DNA of 64,000 nucleotides from Owenia fusiformis (Eukaryota; Annelida; Polychaeta; Sabellida; Oweniidae): NCBI GenBank assembly GCA_903813345.2, contig CAIIXF020000005.1:41825394-41889393 (forward strand), read 5' to 3'. Under the pieces are notes generated by a model that searched no databases, was not told where the DNA came from, and was given only the letters and a program-made list of their open reading frames with translations. Made by a program: the position numbers and the translations under genes. The first letter of the stretch is position 1; each line of letters starts with the position of its first letter. Positions 49,490 to 61,400 of the stretch are shown in pieces.

Positions 49490-51375
49490 TCACACTATCA
49501 AGTGGCGTGAAAGCACCAAAGTCAAAACAACGGGCTCTGTAAACTCCTAAGTCCTGTATCCTCTGCTCTGGTTCTCCAACGGGGTGTATGTTTAAACTTC
49601 AGTGATGTGAAATCACCAAAGTCAAAACAACAGGCTCTGTAAACTCCTAAGTCCTGTATCCTCTGCTCTGGTTCTCCAACTGGGTGTATGTTTAAACTTC
49701 AGTGATGGGAAATCACCAAAGTCAAAACAACAGGCTCTGTAAACTCCTAAGTCCTGTATCCTCTGCTCTGGTTCTCCAACTGGGTGTATGTTCTAACTTC
49801 AGTGATGTAAAATCACCAAAGTCAAAACAACAGGCTCTGTGAACTCCTAAGTCCTATATCCTCTGCTCTGGTTCTCCAACTGGGTGTATGTTCTAACTTC
49901 AGTGATGTGAAATCACCAAAATCAAAACAACACGCTCTGTAATCTTCTTCTCTGGTAGTTGTCACTGTCAGCTCAAACTGCAAATCAGCCAAGTCCCCAA
50001 CTTCAGATGTCTTCTCCAGATAAATGTTCTACAAAACTCAAAACTCAAAACATTATATGCAAGTGTGTAAGAATATTCTAAGTCAGTTATACTTCACAAC
50101 AAAGTGTCAAAGTCAAATTATTTCTTCCTTAAAAATGACTAAGTCCTGCTACTCTCAATCTCGGATAAAAGTAAGAATATTCTAAGCCCCAGTTATCATT
50201 CACATCAAAATGACAAAGTCAAATTATTTGTTCTTCCAAAAATAACTAAGTCCCAGTTCACCAATCTTGGGCAGATGTATATTCAATCTTCAAGGATGCA
50301 AAATCTTCAGAGTCCAAATATTACGCTGTTATCTCCTGGACCTCTTCTTTGTGTTGTCTCCTGGATCTCTGTGTAGTTGAAAATTCCAACCTTGATGATA
50401 CGAAATCACCAAAGTCAAAATAATTCTGTCTGTAATCTGCAATCTCCTGGATCGTCTTCTCTCACTGTGTTGTGGTATATTCTAACTTCAATGATAAGTC
50501 ACCAAAGTCAGAATAATTCTCTGTAATCTGCAATCTCCTATATCGTCTCCTCTGGGTGGGGTATATTCTTTCTTCAATGATGCGGAATCATCAAAGTCAG
50601 AATAATTCTGTCTGTAGACTGCGAGCTCCTTTATCGTCTCCTCTCTGTAGATGTATATTCTAACTTCAATGATGCAAAATCGTCAAAGTCAAAATATCTC
50701 GCTGGATAATCTGCTAAGTCCTGGAACGTCCTCTTCTGTAGATGTATATTCTAACTTCAATGACGCGAAATCATCAAAGCCAAAATATCTAGCTGGATAA
50801 TCTGCTAAGTCTTGGAACGTCCTCTCTGTAGATGTATATTCCAACTTCAATGACGCGAAATCATCAAAGTCAAAATATCTCGCTGGATAATCTGCTAAGT
50901 CCTGGAACGTCCTCTTCTGTAGATGTATGTTCTAACTTCAATGACGCGAAATCATCAAAGTCAAAATATCTCGCTGAATAATCTACTAAGTCCTGGAACG
51001 TCCTCTTCTGTAGATGTATATTCTAACTTCAATGACACGAAATCATCAAAGTCAAAATATCTCGCTGAATAAACTGCTAAGTCCTGGAACGTCCTCTTCT
51101 GTAGATGTATATTCTAACTCTAATGATGCGAAATCACCAAAGTCAAAATATCTCGCTGAATAATCTGCTCAGTCCTGGAACTTCTTCTTCTGTAGATGTA
51201 TATTCTAACTTCAATGACGCGAAATCATCAAAGTCAAAATATCTCGCTGAATGAATTGCTTAGTCCTGGAACTTCCTCTCTGTAGATGTATATTCTAACT
51301 TCAATGACGCGAAATCATCAAAGTCAAAATACCTCGCTGGATAAACTGCTAAGTCCAAAAACTCCCTTCACAATG
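49490..51375. repeat. Satellite block, about 101-bp then 91-bp units
   Basis: The left part (49490-49960) has four to five units of about 101 bp with AACTCCTAAGTCCTGTATCC and CTCTGCTCTGGTTCTCCAAC. The right part (about 50640-51350) has about eight units of 91 bp with GTAGATGTATATTCTAACTT, AATGACGCGAAATCATCAAA and AAATATCTCGCTG. Units between are intermediate, and all share a core like GAAATCACCAAAGTCAAAA, so both arrays come from one ancestor. Unit length is not a multiple of three and no long frame runs through. Confidence 0.95.
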
Positions 51376-51396
51376 AATCTAGCTACCTACAAGATA

Positions 51397-51545
51397 CAGG
51401 GCTGTCAACTTGGGACCGTCTGACATGAGTGACTTCCAAATGTTGAACACCTTCCTTCAAACTTTGGACAGCTTCAGTGAACACTCAGATTTTGGACACC
51501 TAAATTTTTTCCAGCTCCCTAACGCTAGCTGTTCAAGTCCGTCAA

Positions 51546-51577
<32 letters not shown>

Positions 51578-51846
51578 AGGTGTAAACTTTTTCGAAACAA
51601 ATGCGTGATATATACACATATTTTGTACAAAATCCGTGACATAAACGGCAATCGCGTGCAAAGACCGCCGTTCGGTATTTTACCGTATCGGCATTTCACA
51701 GAAAACGATTTTTAAAACGTTTTTTAAAAATATCAACAAAATGCGTGATATGCGTGATATTTAATCATACACGCTAAATTGATGCGTGATTTCTATTTTT
51801 CCAGCAAATGCGTGACAATCACGCCTAATGCGTGAGGGTTGACAGG
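51397..51846. mobile_element. MITE-like element with GCGTGA motifs and a 30-G run
   Basis: The left end CAGGGCTGTCAACTTGGGAC and right end AGGGTTGACAG are partly complementary. The right half repeats AATGCGTGATAT and CGTGACAATCACGC. A run of 30 G (51547-51576) lies inside. Non-coding; the poly-Gly/poly-Pro frames here are artefacts of the G run. Confidence 0.55.
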
Positions 51847-51899
51847 GCAGAATATAGCATGTACACAAAGGCATAGGCAAAATATATAAGTAAAAATAT

Positions 51900-52430
51900 T
51901 TGCCCTCTAATGCTACTGTTGAAATCTTCAAAGTTCAATATGTCTTTCTCCAAAAATAAACAAAGTCGAAATAATTATTCTCCAAATATCGACAAAGTCC
52001 ACGAATTCCTACTTCAAAAATCACCAAAGTCCAACTTCATGTATACATGAAATTGTAACTGGCAGAGCTCAGAGATGTGGTAAAGGCTTGATGCACGCTG
52101 CCTCCGAACAGTGTTGAAAATTCCCGCTTAGGTCTCCTCTACACATATAGATGCCAAGTTATTATCTATTAACGCCGGGTGTAGCAGTCTTCCTTTGTGG
52201 GTATCCTTCACTTCAGGTAGATGTCCAAGTTATCATCCACAGTAACGATGTGCGGCCTTGTATCCTATAGAATTATTCTAAGTCTCGACAATTTTCTTCT
52301 GAAAATTGACAAAGTCCAGAAATATTTCTCCCTAAAAACGACTAAGTCCAACTTCAAATAAATTGTGAAATTGAACGGAGCTCTGCTCTGGTCAAAATTT
52401 AGCTGTAATCTCCTCTGGTGTTCACAGATC
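51900..52430. repeat. Decayed CAAAGTCC repeats next to the satellite
   Basis: ACAAAGTC, CACCAAAGTCC and GACTAAGTCC recur irregularly, echoing the core of the satellite at 49490-51375. Probably very old copies of the same array. Confidence 0.55.
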
Positions 52431-52434
52431 GCTT

Positions 52435-52466
52435 CTTATATACCAAGCAGCGGTGCAATGACGTCA
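52435..52466 (-). promoter_or_regulatory. CRE plus TATA promoter-like site facing the satellite
   Basis: On the - strand, TGACGTCA (52459-52466) is followed by TATATAAG (complement of 52435-52442) about 17 bp on. Transcription would run toward lower coordinates, into the CAAAGTCC repeats and satellite. This could be the promoter of an LTR or other element rather than of a protein gene. Confidence 0.45.
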
Positions 52467-53988
52467 CTCACATAGAAATGAAAATTTATGTAAACCAACT
52501 TCACGTTACAATTCTAGGCCTACAAACGTCAGAATCACCCCCCAAATGTAATTAAATAATGCGGGTTAATTACACAGATAATAAAAATCACAATAAACTA
52601 TCAAAATACAGTGACATTAGATCGTTATAACAAGTTATTCTATCTAGTGGAAAATGGAATGAAAATCATAACAGCCGGCGAGATTGAATTGAGTTTCCAT
52701 TACGATCAAATATCTTAATAAATATCACTGGGGAGTATCGTGATGCAACAACACCGTGTTGTTGCATCAAGATGGCCAGACTTCCGGTGATAGATTTTCG
52801 TACGATATTTTGTTTCCCCAATTAAACCCATTTCTAGGACGAGTTGCTCAATAACCATACACGTGCAGTTAGCGCACGATCTATATTTAAAGAAACTGTC
52901 ATTAGTATACATGTACCATCACCAAGAAGCAATAAGTTCACGGTTTTAGTTCCTCACTATTGATGCAACAACACCAAACCGAAGATGCAACAACACCCCT
53001 CTAGATTTGAGCAATGATGCAGCAACACCAATTAATAGTATAATTTCAGAAGACCATAAATCTCGAGAGGAACCGATTTTTAAATGCTACTATTGCAATA
53101 CCGTTACCAATTAGCCTACCCATATTTGCGTTCTTCTCAAGGCATTCAAAATACACGTCCTGCGGGCGAAGATCCTTTATATGTGTTTTCAAAAATTTAT
53201 ACTTTTACATATTATAATGTACTGGACGTTATTCTATAACATAGTTCAATCGCCTTTAACATGGCAAGCTTTAGTAACCCAATCTATTTTCATAAACCAC
53301 TGTTCCATAGCTTGATGACCCTGACTCCAGTTAGTATCATTCAAAATGGTGGACAAACATATTTCGTTCTCGGTAAACATGATGAGCTATTAGATATTAT
53401 CATGATATTATCTGTCATCCATCTGTGGAACAGTGATAAACTAGTAGATGTACGTTACCACTGTTTATCAAATTATAACTAAAACAGTTTAACTGTGACA
53501 TTCGTGAGCTTATGTTGATGGGATGATTGCTTCATCTATGATATAATATGACATGATTCTTTATTTCCTACAATTTGGAGAGCCAACGTGTAAAAACGTC
53601 TAATTGACTTTATTAGAGAGGCCGTTTAGTTACACGACGCACATGTAGAATTATTGCTCTCTTTGGATTCCTTCTCTCCGACTGAGTAAAAAGGTAAACA
53701 AAAGTGATAAGATTTAGGGCCCAAAAAGGTAAATTGATAGGGGTACAGTTATCCCAGATATCCCGGGCCCTCGGGAAATATCATATTGTCTCTCGAAATA
53801 AAACCAATATTGAATCCCTCTCAGTAAATAACTTTTATATAATAGCATTGTATAACTGCAATATCATTAAACCAACACTCATCCTATACAACTCTTGAGA
53901 ACGATGTACAACTCCTGGATAGCGTAAACTCCTGAGCAGCGTATACAACTCTTCAACTTGTTATATGACATCATACTTTGGGTGGGAT

Positions 53989-54145
53989 AACAAAGGATAT
54001 ACAATATACAATTGTAAACCCCTCTTGAGGTCAACTGGCAAAATTGTATACCGATACTGTAAACCTTGAAAGTACTGTTGATCAAGACCAGAGGTCGAGG
54101 ACACTTTTGCCAGTTGACCGAAAAGAGAGGTTAACAATTGTTCTG
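53989..54145. repeat. Fold-back repeat, AGACC-GGTCGAGG tip, copy 1
   Basis: ACAATTGTAAACC and GGTTAACAATTGT, and GGTCAACTGGCAAAA and TTTTGCCAGTTGACC, are arm pairs. The tip is AAGACCAGAGGTCGAGG. The right arm lacks the middle part of the left, a deletion relative to copy 2. Confidence 0.75.
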
Positions 54146-54194
54146 TTAGTCCAAATAATATAATAATTGGACGAATATATAATCGAATATCACG

Positions 54195-54650
54195 TTCATA
54201 TTTTTTTTTTTTTTTTTTTAAATGTATTTATTTTAAGAGGATTGCCCAGAAGCATTTCGCTTATCGAGGGGCTCTCCTCTCTTTATTATTTACATTATAA
54301 TTAGAGATGTTGGGATATACTATAATAATTGAAGTTTAAATTAGTAAGTGTGTTTGACGATTATCATGGAAAACGTCCAGTGTTTTTTATGTAGTTTTGA
54401 CAAAGCATTAGGATATTTTGGTTTGATGTTGGGGTTAACAAGGGGCTACCATGAATGAGCAATTGAACCTTAGATGCAATAGATTTGAGGTTATGTCTGG
54501 TTTTAGGAGGGTATTGTTCAATTATTCTATCGATTCCTTCGAGTAGGATGACCCGTTGGTGTTCGTATAGGGGACATTTTAGGAATATTTGATAAGTAAA
54601 GGTATCATTTTTTAGCAAAAAATCCCCAAACCGTCGAATACTTGTAATTT
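54195..54650 (-). mobile_element. LINE 3' end with poly(A), 5'-truncated
   Basis: On the - strand a frame reads FLKCPLYEHQRVILLEGIDR and ends LCQNYIKNTGRF-P at 54364, the usual tail of LINE ORF2 proteins. About 140 bp of 3' UTR follow, then a poly(A) run (poly(T) at about 54201-54220 on +). It lies between two copies of a fold-back repeat, inside the 3.3-kb element. Confidence 0.8.
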
Positions 54651-54747
54651 TTTATACAACTTATTTTTTCAAAATTAAAAAAATTTCAACATTAAAAAAA
54701 CAATTTTTCAAAAATAGGGGTCAACAGTACTTAGTAGTGGTCAACAG

Positions 54748-54920
54748 TTTACAATTGTTGACCTCCCCAGAGGCCAACCGGCAAAATTGTATACCGAGAC
54801 TGTAAACCGAAAAATACTGTTGACAGAGACCGAAGGTCGAGGTCAACAGTAGTTTCAAGGTTTACAGTCGAGGTATATGATTTTGACGGTTGATCGAATG
54901 GAGAGGTCTACAATTGTTTT
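54748..54920. repeat. Fold-back repeat, AGACC-GGTCGAGG tip, copy 2
   Basis: Imperfect arms of about 75 bp (for example TACTGTTGAC with GTCAACAGTA, ACTGTAAACC with GGTTTACAGT) meet at AGAGACCGAAGGTCGAG. Confidence 0.8.
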
Positions 54921-56520
54921 GTTAGTCCGAGTAAACTAATAATACACATATAGACGACGATCATCAATCGGCATGGCTTCATTTCACAACCTTTTCTCCG
55001 AACCACGTTAGCAATATTTTTTTTTAGAAAATATGGAGACATTGCAAGAAGCTTAACTCTGTATTTGGCACATCACGGCGTACTCGTTAGTGAATTAATG
55101 TTAATCTTAAGTTTCTATTTGTATCTTTGCTATACTTGTCGCCTAGTAAAGTCATTTTCATCAACATTTACAAAATGTCCGTCTTCCATGTTTTTTTGTG
55201 ACGTCATGAAACTTTTTTTCAGAAGTAGCGGTCAACAGTACCTAGTAGCGGTCAACAGTACATAATTTTGACCGCTAATTACCCAATCAGAATCGAGTAT
55301 TTCAGTTGAGGTACTAACAATACATTTTGTTGCCCGCTCATCAACCAATCAGAATTGAGTATTTCAATTGAGGTACTAACAACACAAAATGACTGATATC
55401 TGTTGTCTTTCCAAAATTATATTAGTTATTTGTAAGCAATTTCCATACGATAAATCAAGGGCATTTAATCTAGAAAATGTATAATCTTTATTTTTCAGAT
55501 ACAATATCAATGAGATTGCCTCCCGGGGATTCTGTACTTTATTTAGTTTGCCTTGTATATCCTTTTAACTTTGATATAGACAAAGAAACCAAACAAAATA
55601 CGTTTCGTTCATGGTCCACTGACTCACGCGTTTTATTCATGTCCCGACCTTCACCTGTAAACAGAACATAAAACAGTTTCTCTTGTTGTTCAATGATACA
55701 TTATATTGGCGTTTTTGCATCAGCACATTGGTGTTGTTGCATCATCGATAAGAAACAGAGTGGTGTTGTTGCATCAATAGTGAGGAATTAAAACCACGAA
55801 TTTATCGCTTCTTGATGATGCTACATGTATACCAATGACAGTTTTTTAAAATATAGATCATGTGCTAACTGCATGTGTATGATTATTGAGCAACTCGTCC
55901 TAGAAATGGGTGTAAATTGGGAAAACAAAACATCGTACGAAAATCTATCACCGGAAGTCTGGCCATCTTGATGCAACAACACGGTGTTGTTGCATCACGA
56001 TACCCCCCAGTGAATATTGTGGGAATTTTTAATTCCCCCTGATTAGTACTAGGGCATATAAACGTTTATTTTACAGGATTTTATGTTATTTCATGTTTAT
56101 TCAATGTTCCGTCCCTGTAATTTGGATGTTTACTTGATCAGCAAGCTGAGTGGAATAAATTAGAATAATTAGGCACTCAGCAACAGAACTCAACCAATCA
56201 GATGGCTTCATTTGAATTTACCGCCAACTTAAGTTGTAGTTTTCCCATGATGCAACTTGAGATGTCTGGACTTCAGCGTGAGATCGTGACCTGTAAATCA
56301 GAGTAAACAAAGACTTTGCAGAGGAAACACCTCGTCAGTTTGTATCATTTTATGTGGGAGCGTGTTCGATGTGAATTGAGAACTATATTAGACTATATTA
56401 CATGATATTTGGATTATTTGCTGACATTATTTGCTGCAGTTTTTGCGTCCGTTGTGACTGTGCGAGATACAAGAAGATAACAGCCAGTTTTGGGTGAGTT
56501 GGCAATTTGATTATTGAGTT

Positions 56521-56608
56521 TGACGCCATATTGCTGTCCGCCATTTTGATTTCTTCTTCCCAGAATTCCTAGCGGTCGGCCATCTTTATTTTTACGGAAG
56601 TGACGTCA
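56521..56608 (+). promoter_or_regulatory. Promoter-like cluster: YY1-type sites and ETS/CRE composite
   Basis: CGCCATATTG, CGCCATTTTGA and GGCCATCTTT resemble YY1 sites, followed by CGGAAGTGACGTCA (56595-56608), a joined ETS and CRE motif. Such clusters mark TATA-less promoters. No protein gene starts nearby; the sequence to the right is the CTCCGAG repeat. Confidence 0.45.
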
Positions 56609-56629
56609 TTTTAAGAAGTAATTATCCTC

Positions 56630-57981
56630 CGAGTAATTAAGGCTCTTGTCTAATCTCAGTTTGATTGATATTCGAGAGCCATATCTGCTCCGAGGACTCA
56701 CTGCTCCGAGTGATTACTCCTCCAATTATTTAAGTGTTATATCTCCTCCGAGTTATATTTGGTCCGAGTAGTTACAGCTCTGTCTAATCTCAGTTGTGAT
56801 TGATATTCGAGAGTTGTATCTGCTCCGAGGATTGCCAGCTCCGAGTGATTACTCCTCCATCTAGTTAAGAGCCCCATCTGCCCGAGGATAGCTAGCTCCA
56901 AGTAGTTATAGCTCTTGTCTAATCTCAGCTGTGATTGATATTCGAGAGCCATATCTGCTCCGAGGATTGTTAGCTCCGAGTGCTTACTCCTCCATCGATT
57001 CTAGAGTGGAATTTGCTCCGAGGGTTGAGGATACAGCTCCGTCTAATCTCAGTTTATTGATCGATATTCGTGAGTTGCTCCTCCTCCTCCGAGTTATTGA
57101 TGATCCGAAATTGATACAAGTTGCTGAACTTGACGTACCCTCCGAGGTGATTTGACTCCTCCAGAAGTTAGATACTGAGGTTACACTACCAGAACCAAGG
57201 TATTTCTGTGTTGCAAGGTTTACTCTCATTGGAGCCAAGGTTACACTCCCGGAACTGAGGTACTCCACGATCGAGAAGTGGCAGCTCTGGTCTAATCTCA
57301 CCATTTGATTGAATGAGCAGAAGTTATTATAGAGACGAGAAGACTTCCGGTGCGGAAGGTACTCCCAATAGCCAGGGTTGCGTTCAGGAGCAGAGGTTTC
57401 TCCTGAGACGAGACAACTCCTGGAGTGGAAGGTACTCCAATAGCTAGGGTCTCGTACAAAAGAAGAGGTTTCTCCTGTGAAGTGGCGACTCCCCGAGCAG
57501 AAGATACTCCCGGAGCCTGGACCCCTTCCACGAGACAGTTTAATAGAGATAAGAGAACTCCCAGAGACGAGGTTACACTTCCAGAACCGCGATACTCCTG
57601 GAGCCCCAATTCCTCCGAGGCGAGACGACTCTGAGGGACATTGTGGTGCGTATTAGTTGGAGCATTTATGACTCGGGTCTAATCTCAGATTATTGATTGA
57701 CATTCCTGAGTTGTTCCTCCTCCATATAGTTTTATAGAGACAAAATAACTCCTTGAGCCGAGGTTACACTTCTGGAACCAAAACTCCTGGAGCCCTGATT
57801 CCTCCGAGGTGAGAAGACTCTGAGGGATATTGGTGTGTGTTTACTGGGAGCAGTTACATCTCGGGTCTAATCTCAGAGTATTGATTGACATTGCCGAGTG
57901 GTTCCTCCTCCATAGATATCACATTGAAACAGTGATATAGACAGACGATACCTAGAGCAGAAGAAACTCCCAGAGGTTGAA
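56630..57981. repeat. Degenerate CTCCGAG-rich tandem repeat, about 130 bp
   Basis: At least seven diverged units marked by GTCTAATCTCAG, TTGATTGATATTCGAGAG and CTGCTCCGAGGATTG, with many CTCCGAG, CTCCTCC and GAGACGA words. Wording shifts toward GGAGCAGAAGATACTCC types on the right. It runs into the N gap, so its right limit is unknown. Frames on both strands are chance products. Confidence 0.8.
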
Positions 57982-58481
57982 NNNNNNNNNNNNNNNNNNN
58001 NNNNNNNNNNNNNNNNNNNNNNNNNNNNNNNNNNNNNNNNNNNNNNNNNNNNNNNNNNNNNNNNNNNNNNNNNNNNNNNNNNNNNNNNNNNNNNNNNNNN
58101 NNNNNNNNNNNNNNNNNNNNNNNNNNNNNNNNNNNNNNNNNNNNNNNNNNNNNNNNNNNNNNNNNNNNNNNNNNNNNNNNNNNNNNNNNNNNNNNNNNNN
58201 NNNNNNNNNNNNNNNNNNNNNNNNNNNNNNNNNNNNNNNNNNNNNNNNNNNNNNNNNNNNNNNNNNNNNNNNNNNNNNNNNNNNNNNNNNNNNNNNNNNN
58301 NNNNNNNNNNNNNNNNNNNNNNNNNNNNNNNNNNNNNNNNNNNNNNNNNNNNNNNNNNNNNNNNNNNNNNNNNNNNNNNNNNNNNNNNNNNNNNNNNNNN
58401 NNNNNNNNNNNNNNNNNNNNNNNNNNNNNNNNNNNNNNNNNNNNNNNNNNNNNNNNNNNNNNNNNNNNNNNNNNNNNNNNN
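57982..58481. other. Assembly gap (N run)
   Basis: About 500 undetermined bases, probably a scaffolding gap of nominal size. It cuts the third visible exon of the transporter gene and the CTCCGAG repeat, so frames crossing it are meaningless. Confidence 0.98.
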
Positions 58482-61400
58482 AATGGGTGTAGACGGCAGA
58501 TAATCCCAAACAAAATAAAAAAATTATTCAGACAAAGAATAAGATAATTCAAAGATCGAAATATCGCCACATTGAATATTTTCTGTTCAACGTTCACTTT
58601 ATTTTCATCTATTTTACTTTTAAATGGCCTCATAAATGCTCCTGCAACGCATATATTTAGTGTTATCCCTGAAAGCATAAGTAAAGCTCCTCTCCAACCA
58701 TATTGATTGTTTAATGCATCTATCATCGGGGGATATATGAATGATCCAAATCCTATACCAGATGCAGCCACCCCTATTGCAAGTGTTCTTTTCTTTTCGA
58801 AGTATTGGCTAACAATAACAATCCCAGGCAAATAGGCAATGCCAAATCCAACCCCTGCAAGAACACGATCAAATATAGCAACGACTTCACGACAATTCAT
58901 GCAAATACTATGGCCCCGTTATTGATATTTAATAATGGCTACACTATTTGAATCACGCAATATCATGATATAACTGAGAAGCCCATTCGGGAATCGTTTT
59001 TATACGATATAACATACTTGCCCCCTGTATAAACCCCAATTCCAATCCCACCTAGTAATTAACCTCTACCTATTCCATATATGTTCCAAGAGAAATGAAA
59101 AATGAGAAGAATACTTGTAATCGTAATGACTGACATATATAAAAATCGTGGTAATTGGAAAAATGCATGGACATGTGTACGGAATCAATCGCATTCATCT
59201 GGTTTTATTTTCCCGGGAATTTCGAACTAGTCATTTTCTGTGCAGAATTGTTAAAACAAAGTTTAAAAGTTATGATTCATATTAAAATAATAAGAATATA
59301 AATAAACAAGTGTGTGGACCAGGTGGGTAATGCGCACTGTTACGCCAATTATGTACCATGTTTTTCCAGGTTTATGTTTAGCACTTACCTGTAACTATAC
59401 CAAATGTGGTATACAGGTGGTATATGTTATTGGCAAACGCGCTTGTTCCAAGGCCAATAGCTGATATAACGCCACCCAAGATAACCGTGGGTCTGCAGCC
59501 TAATTTGTTCGTCAACATACTGCTTATTGGTCCTTAAAAGGAGCAGAGTATTGTTTATGTTTATAATGTAGTAGACAGTTGCATCGGATGCGGAAGATAT
59601 TTTTAGTATTCGCCTTACATTAAGGTGGCCTAAAGTGCTGCTTATTTTTTACCATATGCCAATCAAGATCATTCAAGCATCTATGTGTTCCTGACACGTC
59701 TAGGCATCCGGTAATGACAACGTCTACCCAATGTTTGCACGCGAAATTTACGTAATTTATGACTGAAATCGGGAAGACAAAAATATGTGATATTCTTTCA
59801 GAACTGTTCATAATAACTATTTACAAAAAATGTTCCCGAGACACAAATCATTTTAGGTAAAGTTTGTTTTAAAGGCGAAAAGCCCAAATAAGACAAACCG
59901 AGATAAAACCCGGAAGACTGCATATTTCATGTAATGATTTTACGTTCATGTAAACAAGTAAAGTACATATAATTCCCATATAAAACACTGGCCTACGTGA
60001 CATGTAATAACATGTTCAAACTGAAATATAGAAAATTTTCAACAATCACGCCTAACCATCGCGTAAGCAGGCGTCACCGTACAGCGTCAAAAAATACAGT
60101 AGTACAGCATTCTCTTAGGAATGGTTTTAACTTTCTAATTATGATCAAAGTTTTTCGAGCACTGCTCGGATTTTTTCTGACTGGATCGGCCCACATAATC
60201 GACTCGAGAGAAAAATGGTGTTTTTTTCACTGTTCGTTTGGTTATTATTTTCCCTGTCGTCTGAGAGTATGGATTATTTTTATGAGAATATGTATTTGTT
60301 ATCTACACATTTTAGAACAGATGAATATTCGGCAAATAATCATTCAGTGTATTTATTTAAAAAAGATCAGAACTGTACGGTGACGCATCAGCTGTACGGT
60401 GACGCTTCCTTAGATTTTATGAAGTGCTCTAAGCTTACTGTTCGAACAAGAGGTAAAGAAGCGTCATATCTACATGTACATTATCACTGGTAAGTATCAA
60501 GCGAAGGTTACAGCCGTCACCTTCGCATTTAAGATGGCGGACAGGAAATATTAATTTCGATATTTTTAGTTTTCATGGAATTAACTATTTGAAAGTTGAC
60601 GTAATGATTTGGTATCATTTGAACTAAACCAGGCTTTTCTCATATGACTGTTACGCGGTAAACACGATACAAAAATATGTCATGTTCCGCAACGAATATG
60701 GCATATTCACTTGCGGTGTATGACAGATTCACCTGCGGTATATGGCATACAAACTAACCAATGAGAACGTGATACGGAAGTACGCAATTGTCAATTGTCA
60801 ACTGAATCAACAGTACTGTGTATCGAATATATTACCTTAGCAGAAGTATCAGTCACCAATCTCGCGTAATAAACTTACTCAATCAATCCAGGATTCATAT
60901 ATTAGTACTCGACGCACTAACTATAATGGTAATACAGCGTAGTTTTACATTTAGAGTCGATTCTCGCAACCAATCAAATCAAGGCTTTCTGTATCACGTT
61001 TTCACCTGCGGTATATGTCATATTCACCTGCGGTATATGGCATATTCCGCAAGTGAGTATGACATATTCCGCAGGTGAGTATCGGGTATTCACTGAAATC
61101 AATGTATCGCATATTCACTGCGGAATATCGCATACTCACCTGCGGAATATGCCATATACCGCAGGTGAGTATGGCATATTCACCCGTATCACAAATACCG
61201 CGCAACCATGAATGTATGCCATATACCGCGTAACAATGACTAACAAAGATAGCCTACACAGCCATCTTTACCCCATGCAAGATATTGCATCTTTCATCCT
61301 AAAAAGTCACACGTGCAAGATGAGATTTACTTGTGACATCCCTTGTTTTAAAACATCAATAACAATGCAACAAGAGAGTTTTTGGTTTCATGATCTTTAC

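Larger units (their letters stand above)
52726..56012. mobile_element. 3.3-kb inverted-repeat element with GATGCAACAACACC arrays and 5-bp target duplication
   Basis: Terminal inverted repeats of about 300 bp (52726-53035 and about 55716-56012) start CACTGGGG. Direct repeats AATAT flank them (52721-52725 and 56013-56017). Each end repeats GATGCAACAACACC several times, including a near-perfect palindrome next to the tip. The interior has fold-back repeats and a LINE tail and no transposase frame, so the element is non-autonomous. Superfamily not identified. Confidence 0.88.

Noticed and set aside
51410-51715. Frames with poly-Gly or poly-Pro on both strands
   Set aside because: Produced by the 30-G run inside a MITE-like element.
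49490-52579. Complete LTR retrotransposon between the CRE/TATA site and the satellite
   Set aside because: A TGTAATTA start and promoter are present on the - strand, but I found no second LTR, primer site or pol frame.
56737-57634. Overlapping frames on both strands in the CTCCGAG region
   Set aside because: Repetitive DNA gives open frames on both strands at once; no domain and no consistent frame between units.
57854-58509. Frames running through the N gap
   Set aside because: Undetermined bases cannot support coding; only the transporter exon to the right of the gap is real.
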